From the NCBI GenBank assembly GCA_018647275.1, contig JABGTH010000103.1:1-10617 (forward strand): DNA of 10,617 nucleotides. The letters are read 5' to 3'. The notes under the pieces are model-generated. The model was given only the letters and a program-made list of their open reading frames with translations, had not been told where the DNA came from and searched no databases. Below, piece after piece: positions 1 to 6,317 of this stretch; position 1 is the first letter of the stretch, and every line of letters begins with the position of its first letter. The position numbers and the translations under genes are program-made. Origin of the DNA: Paracoccaceae bacterium (GTDB lineage: Bacteria > Pseudomonadota > Alphaproteobacteria > Rhodobacterales > Rhodobacteraceae).

Positions 1-7
1 AATTGAG

Positions 8-442
8 ATGACCCAATACGCTTTAACGATGTTGTTGGCTGGGATAGGTATTCCATTGCTTGCCGGTCTGAACGCGGCACTTGGCAAGTATATCGGGTCA
101 CCAGCAACTGCTGCCGTTACCCTGTTCCTTGTGGCGCTCAGCATCAGTCTTATCGTTATGGTCGTAATGGGAACCGAAGGGTTCAACCAATTGCTCTCTG
201 CCCCAAAACATCTATTTTTAGCGGGTGCTTTCGTTGCGTTTTATGTGCTGACCATAACCTACATCGCCCCACATTTCGGGGTCGGAAACGCTGTCTTTTT
301 CGTCTTGCTGGGACAATTGATTAGCGCGGCTGCAATCGACCACTTTGGCCTTTTTGGCGCGCAAGTCTCACCTCTTGGGTTGGCGCGCGCTTCAGGCATC
401 GCCTTGATGGCTGCGGGTGTTTGGCTGACCCAACTCGCATAG
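8..442 (+). CDS. DMT family transporter, DUF606/YdcZ-like
   Basis: A 144-residue, almost wholly hydrophobic protein with about five membrane segments (near residues 5-27, 33-55, 70-92, 94-115 and 121-142). The N-terminal stretch GIPLLAGLNAALGKYIGSP and the C-terminal GLARASGIALMAAGVWL look like the DUF606 (YdcZ) branch of the drug/metabolite transporter superfamily, whose members are half-size proteins of about 140-150 residues. It would sit in the inner membrane; the substrate cannot be read from the sequence. The start lies seven bases from the window edge, so its ribosome binding site and promoter are only partly visible (GAG directly before ATG) and a longer N-terminus cannot be fully excluded, although the length fits the family. 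It converges on the Ldh-family gene with 20 bases between stop codons. The family call is fairly secure and the function is open. Confidence 0.8.
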   Translation: MTQYALTMLLAGIGIPLLAGLNAALGKYIGSPATAAVTLFLVALSISLIVMVVMGTEGFNQLLSAPKHLFLAGAFVAFYVLTITYIAPHFGVGNAVFFVLLGQLISAAAIDHFGLFGAQVSPLGLARASGIALMAAGVWLTQLA

Positions 443-449
443 GTCAGCC
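423..449. terminator. Hairpin between convergent genes
   Basis: GGCTGACC (423-430) and GGTCAGCC (442-449) are a perfect 8-base inverted repeat with an 11-base loop. The stem spans the end of the DMT transporter gene, including its TAG stop (440-442), and lies 13 bases beyond the stop of the oppositely oriented Ldh-family gene. It could act as a shared terminator for both strands. Neither side has a proper T tract (TATTGTG on the plus strand, AAACACC on the minus strand), so termination is inference from position and symmetry only. Confidence 0.35.
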
Positions 450-462
450 TATTGTGCGTAAA

Positions 463-1452
463 CTAGGACGCGTCTAAGCCTGACAGTTCCATCGCCTGCG
501 CCCAGACTACGTCTGGAACGTCAACAGGATCGCTTTCTGTGCGCCGTTGACCCGGCATACGCGCGCCTTCATCTTCGCTGATTGCCTCAGCGATTCGGGC
601 TAACCGATCTGTAAATCCATCAGACACATTAGGATCAATGATCATATAATATTGACCCAAATCGTGGTGCGGTCCTTCAGGTGCCTTCAAAGGTTTCACG
701 TCTTGGCTAAGGGTCGAGCCCGTCATCCCAGCAGCCAAAATTTCAGCCATCAGACCCAAGCCCCAGCCTTTGTACCCACCCATTGAAACCAACGAACCGG
801 TCAATGCGGCTTCTGGATCCGTCGTTGGAATACCGTTTTTATCAACGGCCCACCCTTCAGGGATTGAGGTACCAGCGGCCTTAGCCATAGTAATTTTGCC
901 CAATGCGACGGTTGTCGTGGATTGGTCAAATTGCATGGCTAATCCGCCCTCACCGTCAGGCACAGAAAACGCGATCGGGTTCGTGCCGATGACGCGCGTC
1001 TTACCACCTGGGGGAGCAACGATAGGTGATGCGTTCGTCAGGCCAAAACAAATGAAGCCGGCGCGTGCCACCTGTTCAGTAAAATACCCCAAGGACGTGC
1101 AGGTATGTGCATGACCAATGGCCAGCGTCGCAGTCCCAAACTGACGTGCAGCATCCAGCGCAGGCACCAGGCCATAGGCAAACGCAGGTTGTGCAAAGCC
1201 AAATTGCGCATCGACATGAATTGTTGCCAGACGCGGGGCGGAAACTACAGGGGATACGTTCCCTTTCACTCGACCAGTGCGTAATTGCTGACAGTAACTT
1301 TCTAGATAGTACAGCCCACAAATACGGTTCCCGTGTGCTTCAGCTTTGCGCACTGCACGCGCAACTTCCGCCGCAGGGAATGCATCAGCGCCATGTTCAA
1401 GCAACGCCGCCAATACAACGCGTTCGATTTCGTCTAGGGTCACATGTGGCAT
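463..1452 (-). CDS. Ldh family (malate/L-lactate dehydrogenase-like) oxidoreductase
   Basis: A 329-residue protein of the NAD(P)H-dependent malate/L-lactate dehydrogenase family (Pfam Ldh_2), which has its own fold rather than a Rossmann fold and acts on 2-keto/2-hydroxy acids or cyclic imines. Landmarks in order are AHGNR (39-43, the usual SHG..R position), GHAHTCTSLGYF (113-124, the usual active-site His segment), GTNPIAF (156-162), FDQSTTTVALGKI (175-187, in place of D-M-A-T-S), GGYKGWGLGLMAE (225-237) and RMPGQRR (298-304). Full family length (about 330-350) is present. A GGAG lies 8 bases before ATG 1452. It follows lolD by 39 bases on the same strand and is probably the last gene of the proS-lol operon. 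Which substrate it reduces (malate, lactate, sulfolactate, ureidoglycolate, piperideine carboxylate) cannot be decided from sequence, and the neighbours give no pathway clue. Confidence 0.85.
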   Translation of the reverse strand: MPHVTLDEIERVVLAALLEHGADAFPAAEVARAVRKAEAHGNRICGLYYLESYCQQLRTGRVKGNVSPVVSAPRLATIHVDAQFGFAQPAFAYGLVPALDAARQFGTATLAIGHAHTCTSLGYFTEQVARAGFICFGLTNASPIVAPPGGKTRVIGTNPIAFSVPDGEGGLAMQFDQSTTTVALGKITMAKAAGTSIPEGWAVDKNGIPTTDPEAALTGSLVSMGGYKGWGLGLMAEILAAGMTGSTLSQDVKPLKAPEGPHHDLGQYYMIIDPNVSDGFTDRLARIAEAISEDEGARMPGQRRTESDPVDVPDVVWAQAMELSGLDAS

Positions 1453-1491
1453 CGCGCAGTCTCCATTAGTGTTTAGGGTTTTGAGTTCTGA

Positions 1492-2184
1492 CTAAATATG
1501 AGGCTCATTGCGCAAAACGCCAGCACCTAATCGCACAACCCTGTCCATTCGGGCAGCCAATTCCAAGTTATGGGTGGCAATGACTGCTGCCAAACCTGTT
1601 GACCGCACCAAATCCATCAATGCACCAAAGACTTGATCAGAAGTGGTCGGGTCCAGGTTGCCTGTTGGTTCATCACCCAAAAGCAACCGTGGACCGTTTG
1701 CAAGGGCACGGCAAAACGCCACGCGCTGTGCTTCGCCACCAGACAATGCAGCAGGGCGGTGATCTGCACGCTCTGCGACGCCTACGCGACCAAGCAGGTC
1801 AAGCGCGCGTTCATGCGCCGCTTTGCGACCCACGCCTGCAGCCAACTGGGGCAATACGATATTCTCTATTGCTGTAAATTCAGGCAGCAAATGGTGGAAT
1901 TGATAGACAAAGCCAATGTCATCTCTACGAAGCCCTGTACGTTTCCAATCGTTCAGGCCTTGCATGTTTTGGCCACCAAAAGTGACATCACCCGCATCAG
2001 GAGTGTCCAATAGACCAGCCATATGAAGCAACGTGGATTTGCCTGCTCCAGACGGGGCAACCAAAGCAACAACTTCACCGGCTTTGATCTTTAGGTCTAT
2101 GCCACGCAAAACCTGCACCTCATTGGGTAAACCAACATTGTAGGTTTTGCGTATCCCGCTCAGCTCAAGGACTAGATCACTCAT
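1492..2184 (-). CDS. lolD: Lipoprotein-releasing ABC transporter ATP-binding protein LolD
   Basis: A 230-residue ABC ATPase that powers extraction of lipoproteins from the inner membrane for transfer to LolA. Visible motifs are Walker A APSGAGKST (43-51), Q-loop Q95 in FVYQFHHLLPEFTAIENI, signature LSGGE (147-151), Walker B RLLLGDEPTGNLD with catalytic E172, and the switch H205 in IATHN. The stretch FHHLLPEFTAIENI is typical of the LolD/MacB-like subfamily, and length matches LolD. The first Walker A glycine is alanine (A43), which I believe is tolerated in this group. ATG 2184 overlaps the 3' end of the permease gene by 8 bases, and GGAGGC about 9 bases upstream lies inside that gene, so translation is probably coupled. 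Adjacency to a LolC/E permease makes the assignment strong. Confidence 0.95.
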   Translation of the reverse strand: MSDLVLELSGIRKTYNVGLPNEVQVLRGIDLKIKAGEVVALVAPSGAGKSTLLHMAGLLDTPDAGDVTFGGQNMQGLNDWKRTGLRRDDIGFVYQFHHLLPEFTAIENIVLPQLAAGVGRKAAHERALDLLGRVGVAERADHRPAALSGGEAQRVAFCRALANGPRLLLGDEPTGNLDPTTSDQVFGALMDLVRSTGLAAVIATHNLELAARMDRVVRLGAGVLRNEPHI

Positions 2185-3463
2185 AACGCAAAGCCTCCAC
2201 AGGATTCATTCGGGCTGCACGTCGCGCAGGAAAGATCGTTACGATGAACGACAAGCCAAGGGACAGAGCGACCGCTGACATGACATCTGCAAAGTGTAGT
2301 TCCGCAGGTAAAGCATAAATCCCACGAATTGCAGGATCCCAAACGCCGCCCCCCATCAGCCAGTTTACCGCGCTGAAAATCGGATCGATATAAATGGCGA
2401 ACAAGCAGCCAAATATTACCCCCAAGGCGGTACCAATAATCCCAGTGAAAGCACCGCAGATAAAGAACACCCTTAAAACCGAACTTTCGCTTAGTCCCAT
2501 AGTACGCAATATGCCAATATCGCGCCCCTTGTTCTTCACCAACATAATCAAACCACTCACGATGTTCATTGCAGCGATCAAAACCAAAATTGATAGGATG
2601 ACGAACATCACATTGTCCTCAACCTCAAGTGCACGCAGGAACCCACCAGAGGCCTCTAACCACGTGAAGGGCAAAGCCCGATCGCCTGCAGCTGCAATAA
2701 TTTGAGGTATTAAACTATTAATCGCTTCGGGGTCTCCAACCATAATTTCCAGTTCGGTTGCACCGCCTTCACGATTAAAAAACGCCTGCGCATCCTGAAT
2801 TGGCAAATAGGCCCGCGTCCGATCAATGTCGTAGCGCCCGGCGCTAAACACATAAACAACCTCATAGGCATTGACCCGTGGGCTTATCCCAAACGCAGTC
2901 TTGACGCCGTTGGGCGAGATGATTTTGATTTTGTCACCAACGCTTGCACCCAATTCACGCGCAACACCTGACCCAATCGCAATGCCTTGGCCAAAGCGCG
3001 TTATATCGCCATATGAAGTTTCGGGGTTGGCAATCCGCGGGATTGTCAAAAGGTCTGCCGCAGAGATACCGTAAATCTCAATGCCCGAATTCGATTGACG
3101 CAAATTCGCCATCGCCTGCGCGCGTACCAAGGGGGCCACACGAATAACACCATCAACTTCAGACACACGTTGCGCCATAGCGGTATAGTCTTTGATCGTG
3201 CGATCAATTTGGCCGCTATTTAAAACCTCGCCCATATTATAGACGGTGACATGCGCATTTGATCCGAGGATAGTATCAACAAACTCCGCGCGAAACCCCG
3301 AACGCACTGCGAGGGTCACAATCAATGCGAATACCGCCAGTGTGATCCCAACCAAACTGATAACGGTCATAACACTTATGCCACCTTCAGCGCGGCGCGC
3401 GCGCAGATAGCGCCAGGCAATCATCCACTCGAAAGGTGCAAAGGGTTTGGGCGTATTGGCCAT
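2177..3463 (-). CDS. lolC: Lipoprotein-releasing ABC transporter permease LolC/LolE
   Basis: A 428-residue inner-membrane permease of the LolC/LolE family with the expected layout. There is a cytoplasmic N-terminus (FEWMIAWRYLRARRAEGGIS), TM1 at about 30-55, a large periplasmic domain (about 56-280) and three C-terminal membrane segments (about 285-308, 330-355, 393-415). The cytoplasmic coupling stretch NKGRDIGILRTMGLSESSV follows TM2, and the protein ends in the family hallmark ARRAARMNPVEALRYE. With LolD it releases outer-membrane lipoproteins to the chaperone LolA. Only one permease gene is present here, unlike the lolC-lolD-lolE order of E. coli. Many non-gamma proteobacteria use a single hybrid permease (called LolF) as a homodimer, so this may be LolF-like; the symbol lolC follows common annotation. 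The ATG at 3463 has only a weak AAGAG-type ribosome binding site. Confidence 0.93.
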   Translation of the reverse strand: MANTPKPFAPFEWMIAWRYLRARRAEGGISVMTVISLVGITLAVFALIVTLAVRSGFRAEFVDTILGSNAHVTVYNMGEVLNSGQIDRTIKDYTAMAQRVSEVDGVIRVAPLVRAQAMANLRQSNSGIEIYGISAADLLTIPRIANPETSYGDITRFGQGIAIGSGVARELGASVGDKIKIISPNGVKTAFGISPRVNAYEVVYVFSAGRYDIDRTRAYLPIQDAQAFFNREGGATELEIMVGDPEAINSLIPQIIAAAGDRALPFTWLEASGGFLRALEVEDNVMFVILSILVLIAAMNIVSGLIMLVKNKGRDIGILRTMGLSESSVLRVFFICGAFTGIIGTALGVIFGCLFAIYIDPIFSAVNWLMGGGVWDPAIRGIYALPAELHFADVMSAVALSLGLSFIVTIFPARRAARMNPVEALRYE

Positions 3464-3526
3464 TCTTGGCTCTTTCTTGTTTGGTATGCTAGGTTACAGA
3501 CAGCCTGTGTCGTTTGTACGCCTTGG

Positions 3527-4018
3527 TCAAGTCGTGCGTCGGCGAAACGGCCAGCGAATAACCGCCAAAAAACTTCTCATTGTGATCAAGCCAACGAAAA
3601 AGCCAAAACCAGCAAAGATTGCGCCCGTCAGGTTGAGCGGGACAGCAGGCTGGAACGCATCCCATGCCGCACTTGCCACATCGCCATCGGTAAAGCGGGC
3701 TGCGTGATAGGCCCGTATGAATGGACCAGCCTGAGCCAATAACCTCAAATCTTCAGTCAATATCGCATGACGGTCAAAAGTACGTTCCATATCGGCGCGA
3801 CGCCGTTCGATAAAATCGGCACCGGTCATCTGCTCCAACGCTTCAAATCGCGACAATCCTTCTGCGGCTGCAGAAGTGTCGAAATCTGCAACAACCTCGC
3901 TCAGAGCGTCAACCGCTCCGCCCAAACGTTGCGCGTATTGCTGACTGAACTCAGGAAATTGGGAGGTGCCAGCACCGACGGCCAAGCCACCAGCAAGCGT
4001 GATTGCACGAACGATCAT
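3527..4018 (-). CDS. DUF2937-like small membrane protein
   Basis: A 163-residue protein that I recognise as DUF2937-like, a family of unknown function common next to proS in Rhodobacteraceae. It has an N-terminal hydrophobic stretch (about 2-18), the conserved-looking SQFPEFSQQYAQRLGGAVD (about 19-37), a charged helical middle (about 38-115), the segment AARFTDGDVASAAWDAFQPAVPLNL, and a C-terminal membrane segment (about 128-152) ending in a basic tail RWPFRRRTT. The middle is probably periplasmic or extracytoplasmic and helical. A GTG lies one codon upstream (4021), but GGAGGT at 4025-4030 is spaced 6 bases from ATG 4018 and only 3 from the GTG, so ATG is chosen. It sits 19 bases after proS and 63 before lolC on the same strand. 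No function can be assigned; position suggests only co-transcription. Confidence 0.8.
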   Translation of the reverse strand: MIVRAITLAGGLAVGAGTSQFPEFSQQYAQRLGGAVDALSEVVADFDTSAAAEGLSRFEALEQMTGADFIERRRADMERTFDRHAILTEDLRLLAQAGPFIRAYHAARFTDGDVASAAWDAFQPAVPLNLTGAIFAGFGFFVGLITMRSFLAVIRWPFRRRTT

Positions 4019-4024
4019 CACAGC

Positions 4025-4030
4025 ACCTCC
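4025..4030 (-). promoter_or_regulatory. Ribosome binding site deciding the DUF2937-like start
   Basis: GGAGGT on the minus strand is a near-perfect Shine-Dalgarno sequence. It is 6 bases from ATG 4018 and 3 bases from GTG 4021, favouring the ATG. It falls inside the 22-base gap after the proS stop. Confidence 0.7.
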
Positions 4031-4040
4031 CTTTCTTAAG

Positions 4041-5378
4041 TTATAGCGCCGCGTAGATTTCTGCGATCTTCTGAACTGCTAATTCTGGCGTCATCTCTTC
4101 ACTCTCACCCGTTAGGCGCGAGGTTAGTTCAACAACACCATTCTTCAAGCCACGTGGACCAACCGTAATACGCCAAGGCAAACCAATCAGATCCATAGTT
4201 GCGAACTTGCCACCAGCGCGCTCTTTGCGGTCATCGTAAAGAGGTTCCAAGCCAAGCGCAGTTAACGATTTATACAACACATCACAAGCTGCATCTGCTT
4301 CTTCGTCACCCTGTTTCAGGTTCACAATTCCACAGTGGTACGGCGTGACGCCTTCTGGCCAAATAATACCCTTATCATCATGGCTAGCTTCAATGATTGC
4401 ACCCAACAAGCGGCTGACGCCAATCCCGTGCGACCCCATGTGAACTGGTGCGGGCTTACCATCAGGGCCTTGAACTGTGGCCTTCATCGCTTCCGAATAC
4501 TTAGTACCAAAGTAGAAAATCTGGCCTACTTCAATGCCACGGGCCGTCCTGCGACGGTCCTCAGGAACTTGATTAAACAGCGCTTCATCGTGCGTTTCGT
4601 CCGTACGGGCGTATTTGGTTGTGAATTCTTCCATCACGGCCGCACATTGCTCAACATTGTCATAGTCGATGTCACGGTCCCCAAACGTCAGGTCAGTCAC
4701 TGCGCTATCGTAAAACACCTCAGATTCACCTGTTTCAGCCAACACCAAGAATTCATGCGTATCATCGCCACCAATTGGACCAGAGTCCGCACGCATTGGG
4801 ATCGCTTGCAGGCCCATGCGTTCATAGGTGCGCAGATAGCTGACCAAGTGACGGTTATAGGCGTGCAACGCATCCTCTTTGGTCAGATCAAAGTTGTAAC
4901 CGTCTTTCATATAGAATTCACGGCCACGCATCACGCCAAACCGTGGACGGCGTTCATCGCGGAATTTCCACTGGATTTGGTACATGGTTAAAGGTAAGTC
5001 TTTATAGCTACCAACATGTGAACGGAAAATGTCAGTGATCATTTCTTCTGCTGTTGGTGTGAACAACATGTCACGATCATTTCGGTCTTTGATGCGCAGC
5101 ATCTCTTCACCGTAATCATCATAACGACCACTCTCGCGCCAAAGGTCAGCGGATTGAATGGTCGGCATCAACATCGGCATGTGCCCAGCGCGCTGCTGTT
5201 CTTCGTGCACAATGTTCTCAATTTTGCGCAAAACTTTGAAACCAAGCGGCAACCAGGAATAAATCCCAGCACTTGATTGCTTGATCATGCCTGCACGCAG
5301 CATCAAACGGTGGCTAACAATCTGCGCCTCAGCAGGGTTTTCCTTTAGAACGGGCAGAAAATAACGGCTCAAACGCAT
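4041..5378 (-). CDS. proS: Prolyl-tRNA synthetase, short form without INS editing domain
   Basis: A 445-residue class II aminoacyl-tRNA synthetase that charges tRNA-Pro with proline in the cytoplasm. Visible are the N-terminal catalytic start (MRLSRYFLPVLKENPAEAQ), the proline-binding TXE loop as T109-A110-E111, motif 2 at about 140-162 (FRDERRPRFGVMRGREF), GQIFYFGTKYS (285-295), motif 3 at 313-323 (HMGSHGIGVSR) and a C-terminal HGTP anticodon-binding domain (about 345-445). Only about 150 residues separate motifs 2 and 3, so the roughly 180-residue INS editing domain of the E. coli form (572 residues) is absent. This is the known alphaproteobacterial type, where mischarged Ala-tRNA-Pro is cleared by a separate ProXp-ala protein. 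A TTG five codons upstream (5393) is in frame but overlaps the ribosome binding site, so ATG 5378 is chosen. It is the first gene of the leftward operon. Confidence 0.97.
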   Translation of the reverse strand: MRLSRYFLPVLKENPAEAQIVSHRLMLRAGMIKQSSAGIYSWLPLGFKVLRKIENIVHEEQQRAGHMPMLMPTIQSADLWRESGRYDDYGEEMLRIKDRNDRDMLFTPTAEEMITDIFRSHVGSYKDLPLTMYQIQWKFRDERRPRFGVMRGREFYMKDGYNFDLTKEDALHAYNRHLVSYLRTYERMGLQAIPMRADSGPIGGDDTHEFLVLAETGESEVFYDSAVTDLTFGDRDIDYDNVEQCAAVMEEFTTKYARTDETHDEALFNQVPEDRRRTARGIEVGQIFYFGTKYSEAMKATVQGPDGKPAPVHMGSHGIGVSRLLGAIIEASHDDKGIIWPEGVTPYHCGIVNLKQGDEEADAACDVLYKSLTALGLEPLYDDRKERAGGKFATMDLIGLPWRITVGPRGLKNGVVELTSRLTGESEEMTPELAVQKIAEIYAAL

Positions 5379-5385
5379 CACGTGG

Positions 5386-5391
5386 CTCCTC
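5386..5391 (-). promoter_or_regulatory. Ribosome binding site deciding the proS start
   Basis: GAGGAG on the minus strand lies 7 bases before ATG 5378. The alternative TTG start at 5393 shares its last base with this element and would have no ribosome binding site of its own. The resulting N-terminus MRLSRYFLPV matches the usual start of this protein in related bacteria, as I recall it. Confidence 0.75.
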
Positions 5392-5399
5392 AAATAACA

Positions 5400-5428
5400 A
5401 TTATTGCCTGATTAAGCCAAACGGCCAG
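5400..5428 (-). promoter_or_regulatory. proS: Possible proS operon promoter
   Basis: On the minus strand AATAAT (plus 5400-5405) is a 5-of-6 match to the -10 consensus. With a 17-base spacer it is preceded by CTGGCC (plus 5423-5428), only a 3-of-6 match to -35. The start of transcription would fall just upstream of the GAGGAG element, leaving a short leader. This is a weak in silico call, supported mainly by position upstream of the first gene of the operon. Confidence 0.22.
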
Positions 5429-5939
5429 CCCTCGCAACGCCCCTGTTACCTCCCAGCAATCTCGCCAACATCATCTTGCCAGAAAAACTCTGGGGGAGAC
5501 GCGCAGCGTAGGGAGCAAAGCCCTTGAATTAACGGAATACAGCACCAGAGAACTTGCTCATAAACCACCCAAATCAGGCAATTGAAACCTTTAAGAACAC
5601 AACCGTAAGCGACATATTCCATCGCACAAACAACGGCGTATCTCTTTCAGAAAGTCATGAGGCTTGGATGAAAACAAGGAAGATTTTTACAATGAATACT
5701 TTGCGCAATTGTGCCGCCATAACCGCTGTAAAACTGACACTTGGAACCGCAACTCAGGCCGCTAACATCGTTGAAATCGCATCAGATAATGATCGTTTCA
5801 AAACACAGGTTGCCGCCGTCTCCGCGGCGGGACTAGTCGAAACGCTTCAGGGGCCCGGTCCACTCACTGTCTGCACCCCGCTCAACGATGCTTTCGCAGC
5901 ATTGCCAGCAGGAACAGTTGAAACGTTACTTAAACCAGA

Positions 5940-5946
5940 AAAAAAG
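5940..5946 (+). other. In-frame slippery heptamer A_AAA_AAG at the frame junction
   Basis: The fasciclin frame reads GAA AAA AAG GCG at 5938-5949, so 5940-5946 is exactly the X_XXY_YYZ heptamer A_AAA_AAG used by E. coli dnaX for -1 frameshifting. The shift needed to continue the FAS1 domain is -1 at this point. No AGGAG-like stimulator is present 8-15 bases upstream, unlike dnaX. The sequence match is directly visible; use as a recoding site is conjecture. Confidence 0.35.
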
Positions 5947-5987
5947 GCGATCTTACAAACATCCTTTTGTACCATGCAGATGATCGC
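5947..5987 (+). repeat. Nested inverted repeat just after the slippery heptamer
   Basis: An outer 6-base perfect repeat, GCGATC (5947-5952) and GATCGC (5982-5987), encloses an inner one, TACAAA (5954-5959) and TTTGTA (5966-5971), with a 6-base loop. The inner stem starts 7 bases after the heptamer, a spacing within the range of frameshift-stimulating structures, but it is A/T-rich and weak. The outer stem begins immediately after the heptamer. Six-base repeats can arise by chance, so structural relevance is unproven. Confidence 0.35.
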
Positions 5988-6225
5988 AATCTAACAACCG
6001 AAGCGATCCCAACTGGGTCCAACTACATCAAGACGATTCTAGCCCCCAAGCGTTTGTGCATCACCAAAGGTGCAGATGGCGTGACGATTGCTGATGGTAC
6101 CGGAGAAATGGCAACGGTTGGGGCTGCAAACATCAAAGCTGCCAAGGGCGTGATCCACGTGATCGACAAGGTTCTACTGCCAGGCACACGCCCAACCTGT
6201 CACTAAACATAATTTAATTGTGACC

Positions 6226-6252
6226 AAAGGCCCTGTAGCACGGGGCCTTTTT
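6226..6252 (+). terminator. Rho-independent terminator after the fasciclin gene
   Basis: AAAGGCCC (6226-6233) and GGGCCTTT (6243-6250) form a perfect 8-base stem with a 9-base loop, and the descending arm runs into five T (6248-6252). It lies 20 bases past the fasciclin stop and 66 bases before the next gene, separating the two transcription units. The preserved terminator shows that the fasciclin unit is or was transcribed on its own. Confidence 0.85.
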
Positions 6253-6317
6253 ACGTCTGCCCTTGAATATTTCATTCAAACACGCGATTTGTGATGCGGA
6301 CTTATTAGGAGCCAAAG

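Larger units (their letters stand above)
5379..5691. other. Divergent intergenic region between proS and the fasciclin gene
   Basis: About 313 bases with no convincing gene. It must carry promoters for the leftward proS operon and the rightward fasciclin gene. I see the proS ribosome binding site and a weak proS promoter at the left end, and a small inverted repeat CCAGA/TCTGG (5479-5483, 5489-5493). TTGAAA at 5582 is a reasonable -35, but the hexamer 17 bases on, GTAAGC, is a poor -10. The frame upstream of the fasciclin start is open from a TTG at 5554, but its translation resembles no known protein and has no ribosome binding site. No tRNA or riboswitch pattern was seen. Confidence 0.5.
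5692..6206 (+). pseudogene. Secreted fasciclin (FAS1) domain protein, frame broken at an A7 run
   Basis: Two overlapping frames together make one FAS1 domain. The first frame (ATG 5692 to TAA 5994) has a signal-peptide-like start ending TATQAAN, then AAGLVETLQGPGPLTVCTPL, NDAFAALPAGTVETLLKPEKK. The -1 frame continues GDLTNILLYHADDRNLTTEA and ends GVIHVIDKVLLPGTRPTCH at 6206. Joined at 5946 they give 171 residues, the normal size for a one-domain secreted fasciclin. FAS1 domains are adhesion modules; the bacterial role is mostly unknown. AAGGAAG (5676-5682) lies 9 bases before ATG 5692; an in-frame ATG at 5668 would add MKTRKIFT and is also possible. Oddities are a lysine in the signal hydrophobic core, VCTPLNDAF where FAPTNDAF is usual, and YHAD for YHVV. 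The break may be a true one-base deletion, a homopolymer sequencing error, or recoding at A_AAA_AAG. A terminator follows closely. Family call firm, status uncertain. Confidence 0.8.

Noticed and set aside
43..2100. Alanine for the first glycine of LolD Walker A (residue 43 of LolD) as a sign of an inactive ATPase
   Set aside because: The essential GAGKST, signature, catalytic glutamate and switch histidine are all intact. I recall the same variation in related LolD proteins, so it is likely normal.
4335..4991. 218-codon open frame on the plus strand inside proS
   Set aside because: It is antisense to the conserved synthetase core and matches no family; it reflects the codon bias of proS.
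5554..5691. TTG-initiated extension upstream of the fasciclin start
   Set aside because: It has no ribosome binding site and no recognisable protein, and a plausible signal peptide begins later at ATG 5692 (or 5668).
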